DNA from: Candidatus Nitrohelix vancouverensis
Lineage (GTDB): Bacteria > Nitrospinota > Nitrospinia > Nitrospinales > VA-1
Length of the DNA stretch: 64,000 bases
Direction: 5' to 3'
NCBI GenBank assembly: GCA_015698305.1
Contig: CP048620.1
Location: forward strand, 3,243,474 to 3,307,473
A program made the position numbers and the translations under genes. Positions 56,659 through 64,000 of this stretch are shown one piece after another. Below the pieces are notes generated by a model. It made no database searches, was not told where the DNA came from, and saw nothing but the letters and a program-made list of their open reading frames with translations. The stretch's first letter is position 1. Every line of letters begins with the position of its first letter.

Positions 56659-58083
56659 TCAGGAAACCGTTTCAACGCGAATCACGTTGGTCCAGTTGGG
56701 GATGCCCAGAGGCAATCCCGTCGTGACAATCACCCGATCGCCGCGATTCAGCCAGCGCTTGGATTTCAGTATTTCAAACAATTCGCTCATGTCCTCGACA
56801 AAACTGATTTTATTATCCACCCAAATGGGAAACACGCCTCGTATCAAGACCAGCTTGCGCGCCTGAGCCTGCCTCGCCGTGAATGCAAACAGAGGAACCA
56901 TCGGATGAAACGACGACACCATTTTTGCCGTTCCTCCCGATTGGGTGAACACCACAATCGCCTGCGCATTCAACCAGCCAGTCATGCGAACCGCCGTTAA
57001 GGCGATGCCCTTGTTGATGGGGAAATCCGCTAGCGATTCGCGCGTTGTGATGCCATTGCGTTCCGTTTCGACCAGATACGATTCCGCCTCTTTCAAGGTC
57101 TCCACCATCACCTTGACCGCCGCCACGGGATACTTGCCCGCCGCCGTTTCGCCCGAAAGCATGACGGCGTCCGCCTTGCAAAAAACGGCGTTCGCAACAT
57201 CCGACGCTTCCGCGCGGGTGGGTCGCGCATTCTCAATCATCGACTCCAGCATCTGCGTGGCGATGATCACCGGGCGCGATTGCCGCGCGCAAACGGTCAA
57301 TATCTTTCGCTGTACCACCGGCACTTCCGCCAGAGGAATCTCGATCCCTAAATCGCCGCGCGCCACCATAACAACATCGGAAACTTCGACAATCGACTCT
57401 ATATTCTCCACCGCCTGACGACGCTCGATCTTGGCGACGATATCCACATCGCCGCCTTGCGCCTGGATCAATTTACGCAATTGCGTGATGTCTGCGGCGC
57501 GCCCGACAAAGGACAGAGCAACGAAGTCCACCTTCTGTTCCAGACCGAAGGCCAAATCTTTACGATCCTTGGGCGTTAAGGGCGACTCGGATAATTTCGC
57601 GTCCGGCAGGTTGATGCCCTTGAAATCCGTCAACAATCCGCCGTTAATGACTTGCGCCGTCACCTCTCGTCCGGATACAGACTCGACGCGAACGCAAAAC
57701 TGACCGTCGTTCAAATACACGCGATCCCCAGGCCCGACCGATTTATGAAATTTCTCAAACTGCACCGGAATGATTCCAGAAGCGGGCTTCTTATGCGTCG
57801 AAAACACGACGGTCGCCCCCTTGCGCAAGCGCAGGCCCTCCGGCCCCAACCTCCCAACCCGTATCTTGGGTCCCTGCAAATCAAGCAGAATGCCCAGGAA
57901 ACAACCCATCTCCCTTTCGACAATGCGAATGTTACGAACCCAATCGCTCAAAGTCGAATGATCGCCATGCGACAAATTCAAACGAAACACATTGACCCCA
58001 GCCTTCGCCAAGGCCCTCACGCTTGGCAGAGTCCCCGTGGTCGGCCCCAGAGTCGCCACTATTTTTGTCAGCGTCTGTTTCAT
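56659..58083 (-). CDS. pyk: Pyruvate kinase
   Basis: Last step of glycolysis, PEP + ADP to pyruvate + ATP. 474 residues. Signatures: KIVATLGPTTGTLPSVRALA, FRLNLSHGDH, LLDLQGPKIRVG, the catalytic lysine in DIVAKIERRQAVENIESI, MVARGDLGIEIPLAEVPVVQ and ATQMLESMIENARPTRAEAS. The C-terminal allosteric domain is complete (VVFTQSGGTAKMVSSFHP). Two small membrane-protein genes follow in the same direction. Confidence 0.96.
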   Translation of the reverse strand: MKQTLTKIVATLGPTTGTLPSVRALAKAGVNVFRLNLSHGDHSTLSDWVRNIRIVEREMGCFLGILLDLQGPKIRVGRLGPEGLRLRKGATVVFSTHKKPASGIIPVQFEKFHKSVGPGDRVYLNDGQFCVRVESVSGREVTAQVINGGLLTDFKGINLPDAKLSESPLTPKDRKDLAFGLEQKVDFVALSFVGRAADITQLRKLIQAQGGDVDIVAKIERRQAVENIESIVEVSDVVMVARGDLGIEIPLAEVPVVQRKILTVCARQSRPVIIATQMLESMIENARPTRAEASDVANAVFCKADAVMLSGETAAGKYPVAAVKVMVETLKEAESYLVETERNGITTRESLADFPINKGIALTAVRMTGWLNAQAIVVFTQSGGTAKMVSSFHPMVPLFAFTARQAQARKLVLIRGVFPIWVDNKISFVEDMSELFEILKSKRWLNRGDRVIVTTGLPLGIPNWTNVIRVETVS

Positions 58084-58142
58084 AGCGCACCGGTTTGAAG
58101 ATTAACCATCCCTACGAATCGAGTACCTAAAATTCCAATTCG

Positions 58143-58958
58143 CTAACGCAGATCGCCGGAAAAATATCGCGGGTTGTGCAGTTCAAACGGCATTTTCAAG
58201 AGTTCAGTAAAACCCACTTCGCTCGGCCTGCGAAACTGTTGCACACCGATCACAATTTCAGGCTGAGGCCGTTTTCCCTCAGGAATATAAGTCCCCAGAA
58301 AACGATCCCAGATTGAAAGATTGAAACCGTAGTTGGAATTCGTCTCGTTCACTTCCACCGAATGATGGATGCGATGCATGTCCGGCGTAACAATCACTTT
58401 TCGCAAGGCCCGGTCCACATGATCCGGCAACTTGATGTTCGAATGCGAAAACATCGCCATGCCGTTCAAGATCGCCTCAAACGCCAACACCGCCAGCGGA
58501 GAAGGCCCCAATCCAAGCACCAGAATGATTTTAAACAACATGGACGCGATGATCTCAACGGGATGAAAACGCAATCCCGATGAAACGTCCAGATCCAGAT
58601 CTGAATGATGAACGATGTGAAAACGCCAGAAAAACGGGATCATATGCACGACCACGTGCTGAACGTAGATCATGAAATCCATGAACACAACAGCGAAAAC
58701 CAGCTCGACCATCGGCGGGAACTCGGTCCAGTTGAGAATGCCCCAGCCCTGATTTTCCGCAAATTGCGCGGCCCCCACCGCCGCCGCTCCAAGCAACACG
58801 CGCGCAATGACGATGTTCACGCCGGTGATCCCCAGATTGATGCCAAAACGCCGGAGCTTCGAATCCACCGTCCGGTGGCGCGGGATGAGCGCTTCCAGAA
58901 TCACCATCAATACGAACACGCCGAGAAAAATATAAAATCGAATCGCTTGTACGTCCAT
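58143..58958 (-). CDS. Sterol desaturase/fatty acid hydroxylase family
   Basis: 271-residue membrane protein of the di-iron hydroxylase superfamily. The histidine boxes are readable: QHVVHMIPFFWRFHIVHH, FHPVEI and MHRIHHSVEVNETNSNYGFN. About four membrane helices. Substrate unknown; lipid hydroxylation is the family norm, and a squalene synthase is encoded elsewhere in the window, but no direct link is shown. Confidence 0.9.
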   Translation of the reverse strand: MDVQAIRFYIFLGVFVLMVILEALIPRHRTVDSKLRRFGINLGITGVNIVIARVLLGAAAVGAAQFAENQGWGILNWTEFPPMVELVFAVVFMDFMIYVQHVVVHMIPFFWRFHIVHHSDLDLDVSSGLRFHPVEIIASMLFKIILVLGLGPSPLAVLAFEAILNGMAMFSHSNIKLPDHVDRALRKVIVTPDMHRIHHSVEVNETNSNYGFNLSIWDRFLGTYIPEGKRPQPEIVIGVQQFRRPSEVGFTELLKMPFELHNPRYFSGDLR

Positions 58959-58999
58959 TATCGTCCATCTGAAATTAAAGGTTCATAAATAACAATCGG

Positions 59000-59488
59000 T
59001 CACTTCCCCAGCTTTTTATTGCGGGCAATTTCCGCGCGGCGTTTTTCCCCTTCTTTACGCAAGATCACCAGCGCGCCCTCCATCATGACAAAAACAAACC
59101 ACAGTGTCGTGAAGCAGATGGTCCATAAAAAAATCATGTTGAACCAGTATTGGTAGGGGGTATAGTCGGTTGAAATGTGAATCAGGGCCTTGAGTTTATT
59201 CTGCTCGTTGAGCCCCTTTTTGAGATAGTTTGCGTAAAACGGATGTTTCTTCTTTTTAGCAAAGGCCTCCATCTCATCACGAGGCAGATTGATAAAGGTC
59301 GAAACCTCGATGATGTTCTCCTTGAAAAACATGCGCATCTTCTGCACTTCGGGCGTATCTGGAGGAGTCGCCATTGAATACCAGACGACTGCCGCCGTCG
59401 AAAGGAGAATGGACCCCCAGAAGGAAATACGACTGTATAGTTTTCTGTTTTTTTCGTTTGGATCGTCTTCAATCGAACTGATTTCCAT
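59000..59488 (-). CDS. Two-helix membrane protein of unknown function
   Basis: 162 residues: cytoplasmic start, helix at ~25-42 (FWGSILLSTAAVVWYSM), an extracytoplasmic stretch of ~70 residues (TPEVQKMRMFFKENIIEVST and a lysine-rich segment), a second helix (~112-135, FNMIFLWTICFTTLWFVFVM) and a basic C-terminus. No family recognised. It precedes the desaturase-family gene in the same direction by 41 bp. Confidence 0.72.
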   Translation of the reverse strand: MEISSIEDDPNEKNRKLYSRISFWGSILLSTAAVVWYSMATPPDTPEVQKMRMFFKENIIEVSTFINLPRDEMEAFAKKKKHPFYANYLKKGLNEQNKLKALIHISTDYTPYQYWFNMIFLWTICFTTLWFVFVMMEGALVILRKEGEKRRAEIARNKKLGK

Positions 59489-59626
59489 GCGAGTATTACG
59501 CTCCCAATCTTTGAATGAATGAATTGTATCTGATGTTATGATGATCAGTCAGTAAAGGGAATCGATAAATCGAGCCTCCCTGTTTGCGCATTATGACATT
59601 GAAAGCGCCTTTTGAACAAGACTTCC

Positions 59627-60979
59627 ATGCCCCATACCTTTGGTTCCGAATACATCACCATTTTAAAGCAGAATCCTTCATTTAGAAACCTTTGGTATGG
59701 CCAGGTGATCTCCGAACTCGGCGACTGGCTCAACAGCATCGCCATCTATGCGCTGATCCTCGAACTGGGAGATTCCGGGATGGCTCTCGCCGGGGTCATG
59801 ATGGCCAAGCTGTTTCCCTTCGTCCTCGTCAGCCCCATTGCCGGAGTGGTCGTCGACCGTTTCAGCAGAAAATGGGTGATGATCCTGTCCGACCTGGGTC
59901 GCTTCCTTCTCGTCCTCGGCTTCCTCGCCGTCGACAGTTCCGACGACGTCTGGCTCATCTTCAGCTTGACGGCTCTGGCGATCGCCCTGGCCGGGTTTTT
60001 CGAACCCGCGCGCAGCGCCATTATACCGTCGTTAATTCCAAGGAAAGACCTCGTGGTCGCAAACGCCCTGAGCAGTTCGACCTGGTCCATCATGCTGGCG
60101 TTCGGCGCGGCAGTCGGCGGCGTGGTTGTCAGCATCGCCGGAATTCGAACAGCCTTTCTGCTCGACGCGGTCACCTTTTTATTTTCCGCCTGGTTCATCT
60201 TCAAGCTCCCCGAAGAAAAAGAGGAAGATGCCGCTCGCGCTCGCTTGTCGCGCAAAGATGGGGGATGGAAAAATTTTATCGAGGGAGTCAAATACCTGCT
60301 CAGCGAACCGATCATTCTCGCCCTGTCCCTCCTCAAGTCAGGTCTGGCTCTGGCCGGATGCGTGATGACGCTGGCGCCCTTGTACGCGCATCAAATGTAC
60401 GCCCGTCCGCAAGACGTTTCGCTCGCGATCGGTCTGCTCTATGCGTCGAGGGGCGTAGGCGCGGCGCTGGGGCCGCCTTTGGTGAGAAAGTATTTTGGAG
60501 ACTCTGCGCAGGTCTTGCACATCTCCATTGGAGCGGGATTTTTATTGAGCGGATTTTTCTATTATCTGTTTTCCTTCACCACCACCCTCGGGCTCGCCTG
60601 TACCATGCTTGGACTGGCGACGCTGTCCGGCTCGCTCATCTGGGTGTTCAGCTCAGCCTTGATTCATATGGAAGCGAAAGGGCCATTGCTCGGTCGCGTT
60701 TTCAGCGCGGAGCTGGCCTTGATGACTTTGATCATGGGATTGAGCAACTGGGCGGCGGGCGCAAGCATCGACTATGGAGCGATGACGGCTTACGAAGTTT
60801 CGCGATGGATGGCGGTCCTCATCACTCTACCGGGGTTCATCTGGTTTGCTTTTGTTTTTCTGGTTCGCAAGCGATTAGCAAAGGGGAAATGCGTCGGTTC
60901 GGTGTGCTCCATCGACCCCAGCGGCTTCAACCCCGTCGCTCCCATGAGCGGCGACACCATTGAAGAGCCGAGACTCTGA
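59627..60979 (+). CDS. MFS transporter, MFS_3/enterobactin-exporter-like
   Basis: 450 residues with about 11-12 membrane helices. The opening (NLWYGQVISELGDWLNSIAI) and the loop between helices 2 and 3 (SPIAGVVVDRFSRKWVMILS) are typical of the MFS_3 group. Substrate unknown. ATG at 59627 gives a normal family start; a TTG at 59612 is possible. Neither has a strong ribosome-binding site. Confidence 0.9.
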   Translation: MPHTFGSEYITILKQNPSFRNLWYGQVISELGDWLNSIAIYALILELGDSGMALAGVMMAKLFPFVLVSPIAGVVVDRFSRKWVMILSDLGRFLLVLGFLAVDSSDDVWLIFSLTALAIALAGFFEPARSAIIPSLIPRKDLVVANALSSSTWSIMLAFGAAVGGVVVSIAGIRTAFLLDAVTFLFSAWFIFKLPEEKEEDAARARLSRKDGGWKNFIEGVKYLLSEPIILALSLLKSGLALAGCVMTLAPLYAHQMYARPQDVSLAIGLLYASRGVGAALGPPLVRKYFGDSAQVLHISIGAGFLLSGFFYYLFSFTTTLGLACTMLGLATLSGSLIWVFSSALIHMEAKGPLLGRVFSAELALMTLIMGLSNWAAGASIDYGAMTAYEVSRWMAVLITLPGFIWFAFVFLVRKRLAKGKCVGSVCSIDPSGFNPVAPMSGDTIEEPRL

Positions 60980-60988
60980 GAGACGCAA

Positions 60989-61333
60989 TCAGGACGCTAT
61001 GAAGTATTCCGCGAGAGACTTGCCAATATCATAATGCTGGATGAACATGCCCGGGTCCGACTGCTTCTGCGCCCACTGGTAAGCCCGATCCACCGACTCC
61101 GTTTCTCCAAGCGCGTGCAGAACGCTCACAGAAATGAAACTTGCAGTCAGGTCAAACGAAAGCGAATAGGATTCCACAATCGCCAGCATCTCCTTCATCT
61201 CCTCAGGCGCAAGAGTCCGGTACTTCGCCACCAGATTTTGCAGGTTCAATTCGCCGTAGGTATTCGTGTAAGTCGCGCCGATGCCCGGCTCGGCGTACAA
61301 TAACTCGATTTCTTCCGCTAATGTCGTTTCCAT
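60989..61333 (-). CDS. Unrecognised helical protein beside def
   Basis: 114 residues from the ATG at 61333, seven bases after the deformylase stop; an earlier TTG/ATG-less extension to 61381 lies inside def. Predicted all-helical, acidic (METTLAEEIELLYAEPGIGA, TLAPEEMKEMLAIVESYSLS, YQWAQKQSDPGMFIQHYDIG). No signal peptide or motif. Probably co-transcribed with def. Confidence 0.7.
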   Translation of the reverse strand: METTLAEEIELLYAEPGIGATYTNTYGELNLQNLVAKYRTLAPEEMKEMLAIVESYSLSFDLTASFISVSVLHALGETESVDRAYQWAQKQSDPGMFIQHYDIGKSLAEYFIAS

Positions 61334-61340
61334 AACAAGC

Positions 61341-61895
61341 TCAGACCTCAATCGAATCGGATTGCAGCCAATAGGTTTCAAATTCTTTTTGATACGCCAA
61401 CTGCGTCATGTCCGTCATGCGATCCAAAAAGACCTTGCCCAGCAGATGGTCGGTCTCGTGCTGAATCACGATCGCTCTAAAACCATCCACATCCATTTCA
61501 ATCCGTTGTCCCCAGCGATCATAAGCCTCCAGATGAATCGACTCCGAGCGCGGCACCAGGCCACGGAAATCAATGAGACTCAGACACCCTTCCCAACCCA
61601 TCACCGTCTCCTCGCTGTATCGAGTGATGACGGGGTTGACCAGAACCGTCAAGGGAATATCCGGGCGGTCAGGATAACGTTCATTGCCCTCGCATTCAAA
61701 CACAACGATCTGCAAAGACCGGGACACCTGAGGAGCCGCAATGCCTGCGCCGTTTTCATGCCGCATGGTTTCGATCATGTCATCGATCAAACGCTGTAAC
61801 TCGCCGTCTTTCTGAGTCAACGACTCAAGATCCACAGGCTCCGCCACTTTTCTTAAAATCGGATTGCCCAGACGCGCAATCTCTAAAACTGCCAT
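61341..61895 (-). CDS. def: Peptide deformylase
   Basis: Removes the N-formyl group from new proteins. 184 residues from the ATG at 61895, which has AAGGGGG upstream; the longer frame to 61970 adds non-family sequence. All three active-site motifs are present: GAGIAAPQV, the metal cysteine in GWEGCLS and the metal histidines in IQHETDHLLG. fmt is not adjacent; an unknown gene follows seven bases later. Confidence 0.96.
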   Translation of the reverse strand: MAVLEIARLGNPILRKVAEPVDLESLTQKDGELQRLIDDMIETMRHENGAGIAAPQVSRSLQIVVFECEGNERYPDRPDIPLTVLVNPVITRYSEETVMGWEGCLSLIDFRGLVPRSESIHLEAYDRWGQRIEMDVDGFRAIVIQHETDHLLGKVFLDRMTDMTQLAYQKEFETYWLQSDSIEV

Positions 61896-62043
61896 AGCGC
61901 CCCCTTGAATAAAAAACGCATTTAGAATGGTTCGAAATTTCACTCCGCTTTCGCAGAAATATTTAACCAATTATACACTGCTTTCAAAACGCTTGAAAAC
62001 CCGTTTCACCCTTAAAAATAGGCAAAATCCCGGTTTTTTTGTA

Positions 62044-62072
62044 TTGACATTGAAACCGTATTTTTTGATAAT
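62044..62072 (+). promoter_or_regulatory. Strong sigma-70-like promoter
   Basis: Perfect -35 TTGACA (62044-62049), 17-nt spacer, GATAAT (62067-62072). The predicted start near 62079 drives the HU/IHF-like gene. Confidence 0.75.
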
Positions 62073-62112
62073 GACTTTCGCCGGACAACTTTTTAATTAA
62101 GGAGGGGATACC

Positions 62113-62391
62113 TTGACCAAAGACGAACTGATTAGCTCCGTTATAAAAAATTGCAAAGATTCTGAAATTTCAAAACGACTCGCTGGCGATATCATCGACG
62201 CCACTTTTGAAACAATCGCTAAAGCCATCAAAAAAGAAAAACGCTATTCGTTTCCCGGATTTGGAACGTTTACCGTAAGAGCCAGAAAAGCACGAAAAGG
62301 TCGCAATCCGCAAACTGGCGAAGAGATCAAAATCAAAGCCAGCAAAACAGTCGGCTTCAAACCTGCTCCGACTCTAAAGAACATGCTGTAA
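62113..62391 (+). CDS. HU/IHF-family DNA-binding protein
   Basis: 92 residues, a complete and standard fold: helical dimerisation part (TKDELISSVIKNCKDSEISK), YSFPGFGTFTVRARKARKGR and the DNA-binding arm RNPQTGEEIKIKASKTVGFK with the intercalating Pro in the RNPQTG tip. Close to HU in length. TTG start preceded by AAGGAGGGG. It has its own promoter and terminator, so it is monocistronic and likely abundant. It differs from the arm-variant paralogue at 11196. Confidence 0.94.
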   Translation: MTKDELISSVIKNCKDSEISKRLAGDIIDATFETIAKAIKKEKRYSFPGFGTFTVRARKARKGRNPQTGEEIKIKASKTVGFKPAPTLKNML

Positions 62392-62415
62392 TATCGAATT
62401 CGCAGTAAAATGGAG

Positions 62416-62448
62416 CGCCTTCCTTTTCAAGGAAGGCGTTTTTTTTTG
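62416..62448 (+). terminator. Rho-independent terminator
   Basis: Ten-bp stem CGCCTTCCTT / AAGGAAGGCG around loop TTC (62416-62438), then ten T residues. It ends two bases before the stop codon of the convergent gene. Confidence 0.92.
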
Positions 62449-62449
62449 C

Positions 62450-64000
62450 CTAAAAGCCTGTCACAACAGCCTCAAACCCCTGGTCCTGCAACTCTTTACG
62501 CCCTGCCGTCGTTTCTTTTTCCGTAGCGTACATCCCGGTCAATACATGCCAGGCCGGATTGGAAAAGTTATTTTCTGTCTGTCCATAATAGTAAGCGGAG
62601 ATTTTTTTCTGCGCTAATCGATGCACCCACTCCTCCGCATCGTCAATATTTTTATGCACGCCCAATGACAGCGCATAGGGCATTTGCCAGGGCGCCGCGT
62701 TCTCCACAACGCCGCTCTTCTTCAGCGCATCAACCCAGTCATTCGCCGAATCCCAATCGGCAAACCGACCGGAAAAAATTCTGAATATTTTTTGATCCTT
62801 TGCGAAATGATAGGGCGCGACATGCGCCTGCACTCCCGCCTTTCGCAAACGCGTTACCTCTATCACAGCATCTTCCCAATAAGGGTGGCTGGAAAGGTGC
62901 GCCGTATAAGGAATTTTCAAAGACGTTTCAAAATTCGCTTCCAGCCAGCCCGAAGGCGTTTCCTTCTTCAAAACCCGGCTCTTCTCAACTCGAAAGCGTT
63001 CGTCGCTAATTTTCCAGCGACCGTCTTCAACCGTCAAATCCAACTCTTTCACTCCAATACTCTCCAACCGCTGAGACGCAAACGCCTGGCGAAATACAGC
63101 CCGCCAGCCCCGAACAATGGGGACTAACAAAACGTCCCCTGTTTCGATCTTCGCTGGACCATGAAGCTTCATCAAACGTTCTTTGTATCCGATCAACTGA
63201 GGCGGAACCTCGCGTGAAAAAAAGGGCAAATGCGTTGCGCCATCAGCCTTTTCCCAGGAAACCCGCCATAGCTCCAGCAACTCAAACATCGCCACCAAAG
63301 CAGGCCCCTCGGCTTCCTGAAAAAGAATTCTGGGCAATTCAATAGGGATAGAAACCTGAGGTTTGGCTTTCTTCTCAACTCGAATCCCGCGCCACTCTTC
63401 CCACTGTCTGGAAAATATCTGCATAGCGGCTCGCTCGTCTATCGTGGACAAACGTTCTTCAACCGCGTCGACTTGCAATGTTGCTCCGACTTTCAAACCG
63501 TTCATGTTTCCATACAGAAACTGATCCCGGTTATCCATCCAAAGAGCGACTGCCAAACGTCTGGCGTCTCCCGGATCTTCCGCCAACCCAGCGGCGATAC
63601 GCGTCAGAGTTTCCCCCCATTTGACAGGCCCGTAGGAGTCACCCTTCAAAACCGGCGCTTCGATGCCTGGAGCGCTGCGCGGGATCAAGCCTCGAATCAC
63701 TGTCTGCAGTTTAATTTCAGAGGAGATCACAGCTTTGGGAGCGGCGGGTTTTTCCGCAAGAACCATCGCTTGAGGAGGAACGGGAGACACTCGGGGGCGC
63801 ACGACGGACTCAACCTCTTCCGTTGCTTCCGCTTCAACAGGCTCCGCAGGCTCCGCAGGCTTCGCCTGTTTCGCGCTGACAATCACAGCCTCTTCTTCCT
63901 TGAGAACGTCGCGCTCTTCTATCGGCGCAGGCTCCGTCTGTTCCACGCTGACAATCACAGCCTCTTCTTCCTTGAGAACGTCGCGCTCTTCTATCGGCGC
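62450..64000 (-). CDS. FimV-like LysM/SPOR-domain protein, partial
   Basis: The frame runs open to the window edge, so the N-terminus (probably a signal or membrane anchor) is missing. Visible parts: an acidic proline-rich stretch with a 24-residue tandem repeat (APIEERDVLKEEEAVIVS...), a LysM-like/FimV-like segment (YGPVKWGETLTRIAAGLAED), a central region of unknown type, and a C-terminal region of SPOR-like repeats (YWEDAVIEVTRLRKAGVQAH, FRIFSGRFADWDSANDWVDA, YALSLGVHKNIDDAEEWVHR) likely binding peptidoglycan. A cell-envelope role is likely. The internal ATG at 63958 is not the true start. Confidence 0.78.
   Translation of the reverse strand, partial: APIEERDVLKEEEAVIVSVEQTEPAPIEERDVLKEEEAVIVSAKQAKPAEPAEPVEAEATEEVESVVRPRVSPVPPQAMVLAEKPAAPKAVISSEIKLQTVIRGLIPRSAPGIEAPVLKGDSYGPVKWGETLTRIAAGLAEDPGDARRLAVALWMDNRDQFLYGNMNGLKVGATLQVDAVEERLSTIDERAAMQIFSRQWEEWRGIRVEKKAKPQVSIPIELPRILFQEAEGPALVAMFELLELWRVSWEKADGATHLPFFSREVPPQLIGYKERLMKLHGPAKIETGDVLLVPIVRGWRAVFRQAFASQRLESIGVKELDLTVEDGRWKISDERFRVEKSRVLKKETPSGWLEANFETSLKIPYTAHLSSHPYWEDAVIEVTRLRKAGVQAHVAPYHFAKDQKIFRIFSGRFADWDSANDWVDALKKSGVVENAAPWQMPYALSLGVHKNIDDAEEWVHRLAQKKISAYYYGQTENNFSNPAWHVLTGMYATEKETTAGRKELQDQGFEAVVTGF
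63857..64000. repeat. 72-bp tandem repeat, at least two copies
   Basis: Units 63857-63928 and 63929-64000 are nearly identical and in frame. They encode APIEERDVLKEEEAVIVS followed by VEQTEP in one copy and AKQAKP in the other. Further copies may lie beyond the window edge. Confidence 0.9.

Noticed and set aside
63857-64000. Possible CRISPR or mobile-element end
   Set aside because: The repeat is in frame within a protein gene and directly tandem, without spacers.

Overview
The window is a 64 kb stretch of chromosome from a Gram-negative, non-enteric bacterium. The evidence is a B. subtilis-type succinate dehydrogenase with a single cytochrome b subunit, a GatCA amidotransferase, CIRCE-controlled groESL, an AsmA-like protein, an outer-membrane barrel protein and many multi-domain hybrid histidine kinases. 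The overall style suggests Nitrospinota (Nitrospina-like) or a deltaproteobacterium-like lineage. That placement is inference from gene content, not from a marker search. Nothing here looks like a prophage, plasmid, insertion sequence or CRISPR locus.

Left part (1-33.3 kb), mostly housekeeping: a divergent pheT / rnr pair with a recognisable promoter on each side; comEC; a phosphatase-type response regulator with a degenerate receiver; a small basic protein followed by gatC-gatA; a 2-hydroxyacid dehydrogenase; an HU-like protein; a zinc-ribbon protein; sdhCAB; ispH and a squalene/phytoene synthase; a run of small membrane proteins and an aldo/keto reductase; an AsmA-like protein; queF with a cysteine-cluster protein, divergent from CIRCE-groES-groEL; glgC and a NamZ-like protein; then yqeY-dnaG-rpoD-tRNA(CAT), which begins at a near-consensus promoter and ends in a strong terminator.

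Middle part (33.3-54.9 kb), transport and sensing: a sodium:solute symporter with its DUF4212 small subunit; an exported ankyrin protein; a four-gene leftward cluster (outer-membrane barrel, CHASE hybrid kinase, unrecognised sensor-like protein, PAS-GAF hybrid kinase); a divergent hybrid kinase with a FixL-like PAS domain; LysE, YqhA, VOC, CorA/ZntB and MscS proteins; and a multi-TM histidine kinase followed by a response regulator with a C-terminal cysteine cluster. The two rightward kinases share a related extracytoplasmic sensor. The two leftward hybrid kinases share their C-terminal half, including an extra helical tail.

Right part (54.9-64 kb): an inverted duplication carrying two nearly identical genes for an unrecognised ~116-residue protein that is itself built from two gapless 50-residue repeats. 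A small orphan ORF and a broken mirror-image fragment of it lie between them. I consider this the most novel item in the window. After it come two tiny membrane proteins, pyruvate kinase, a sterol-desaturase-family enzyme, an MFS transporter, peptide deformylase with an unknown partner, an HU/IHF-family protein, and the C-terminal part of a FimV-like LysM/SPOR protein whose upstream region holds a 72-bp tandem repeat at the window edge.
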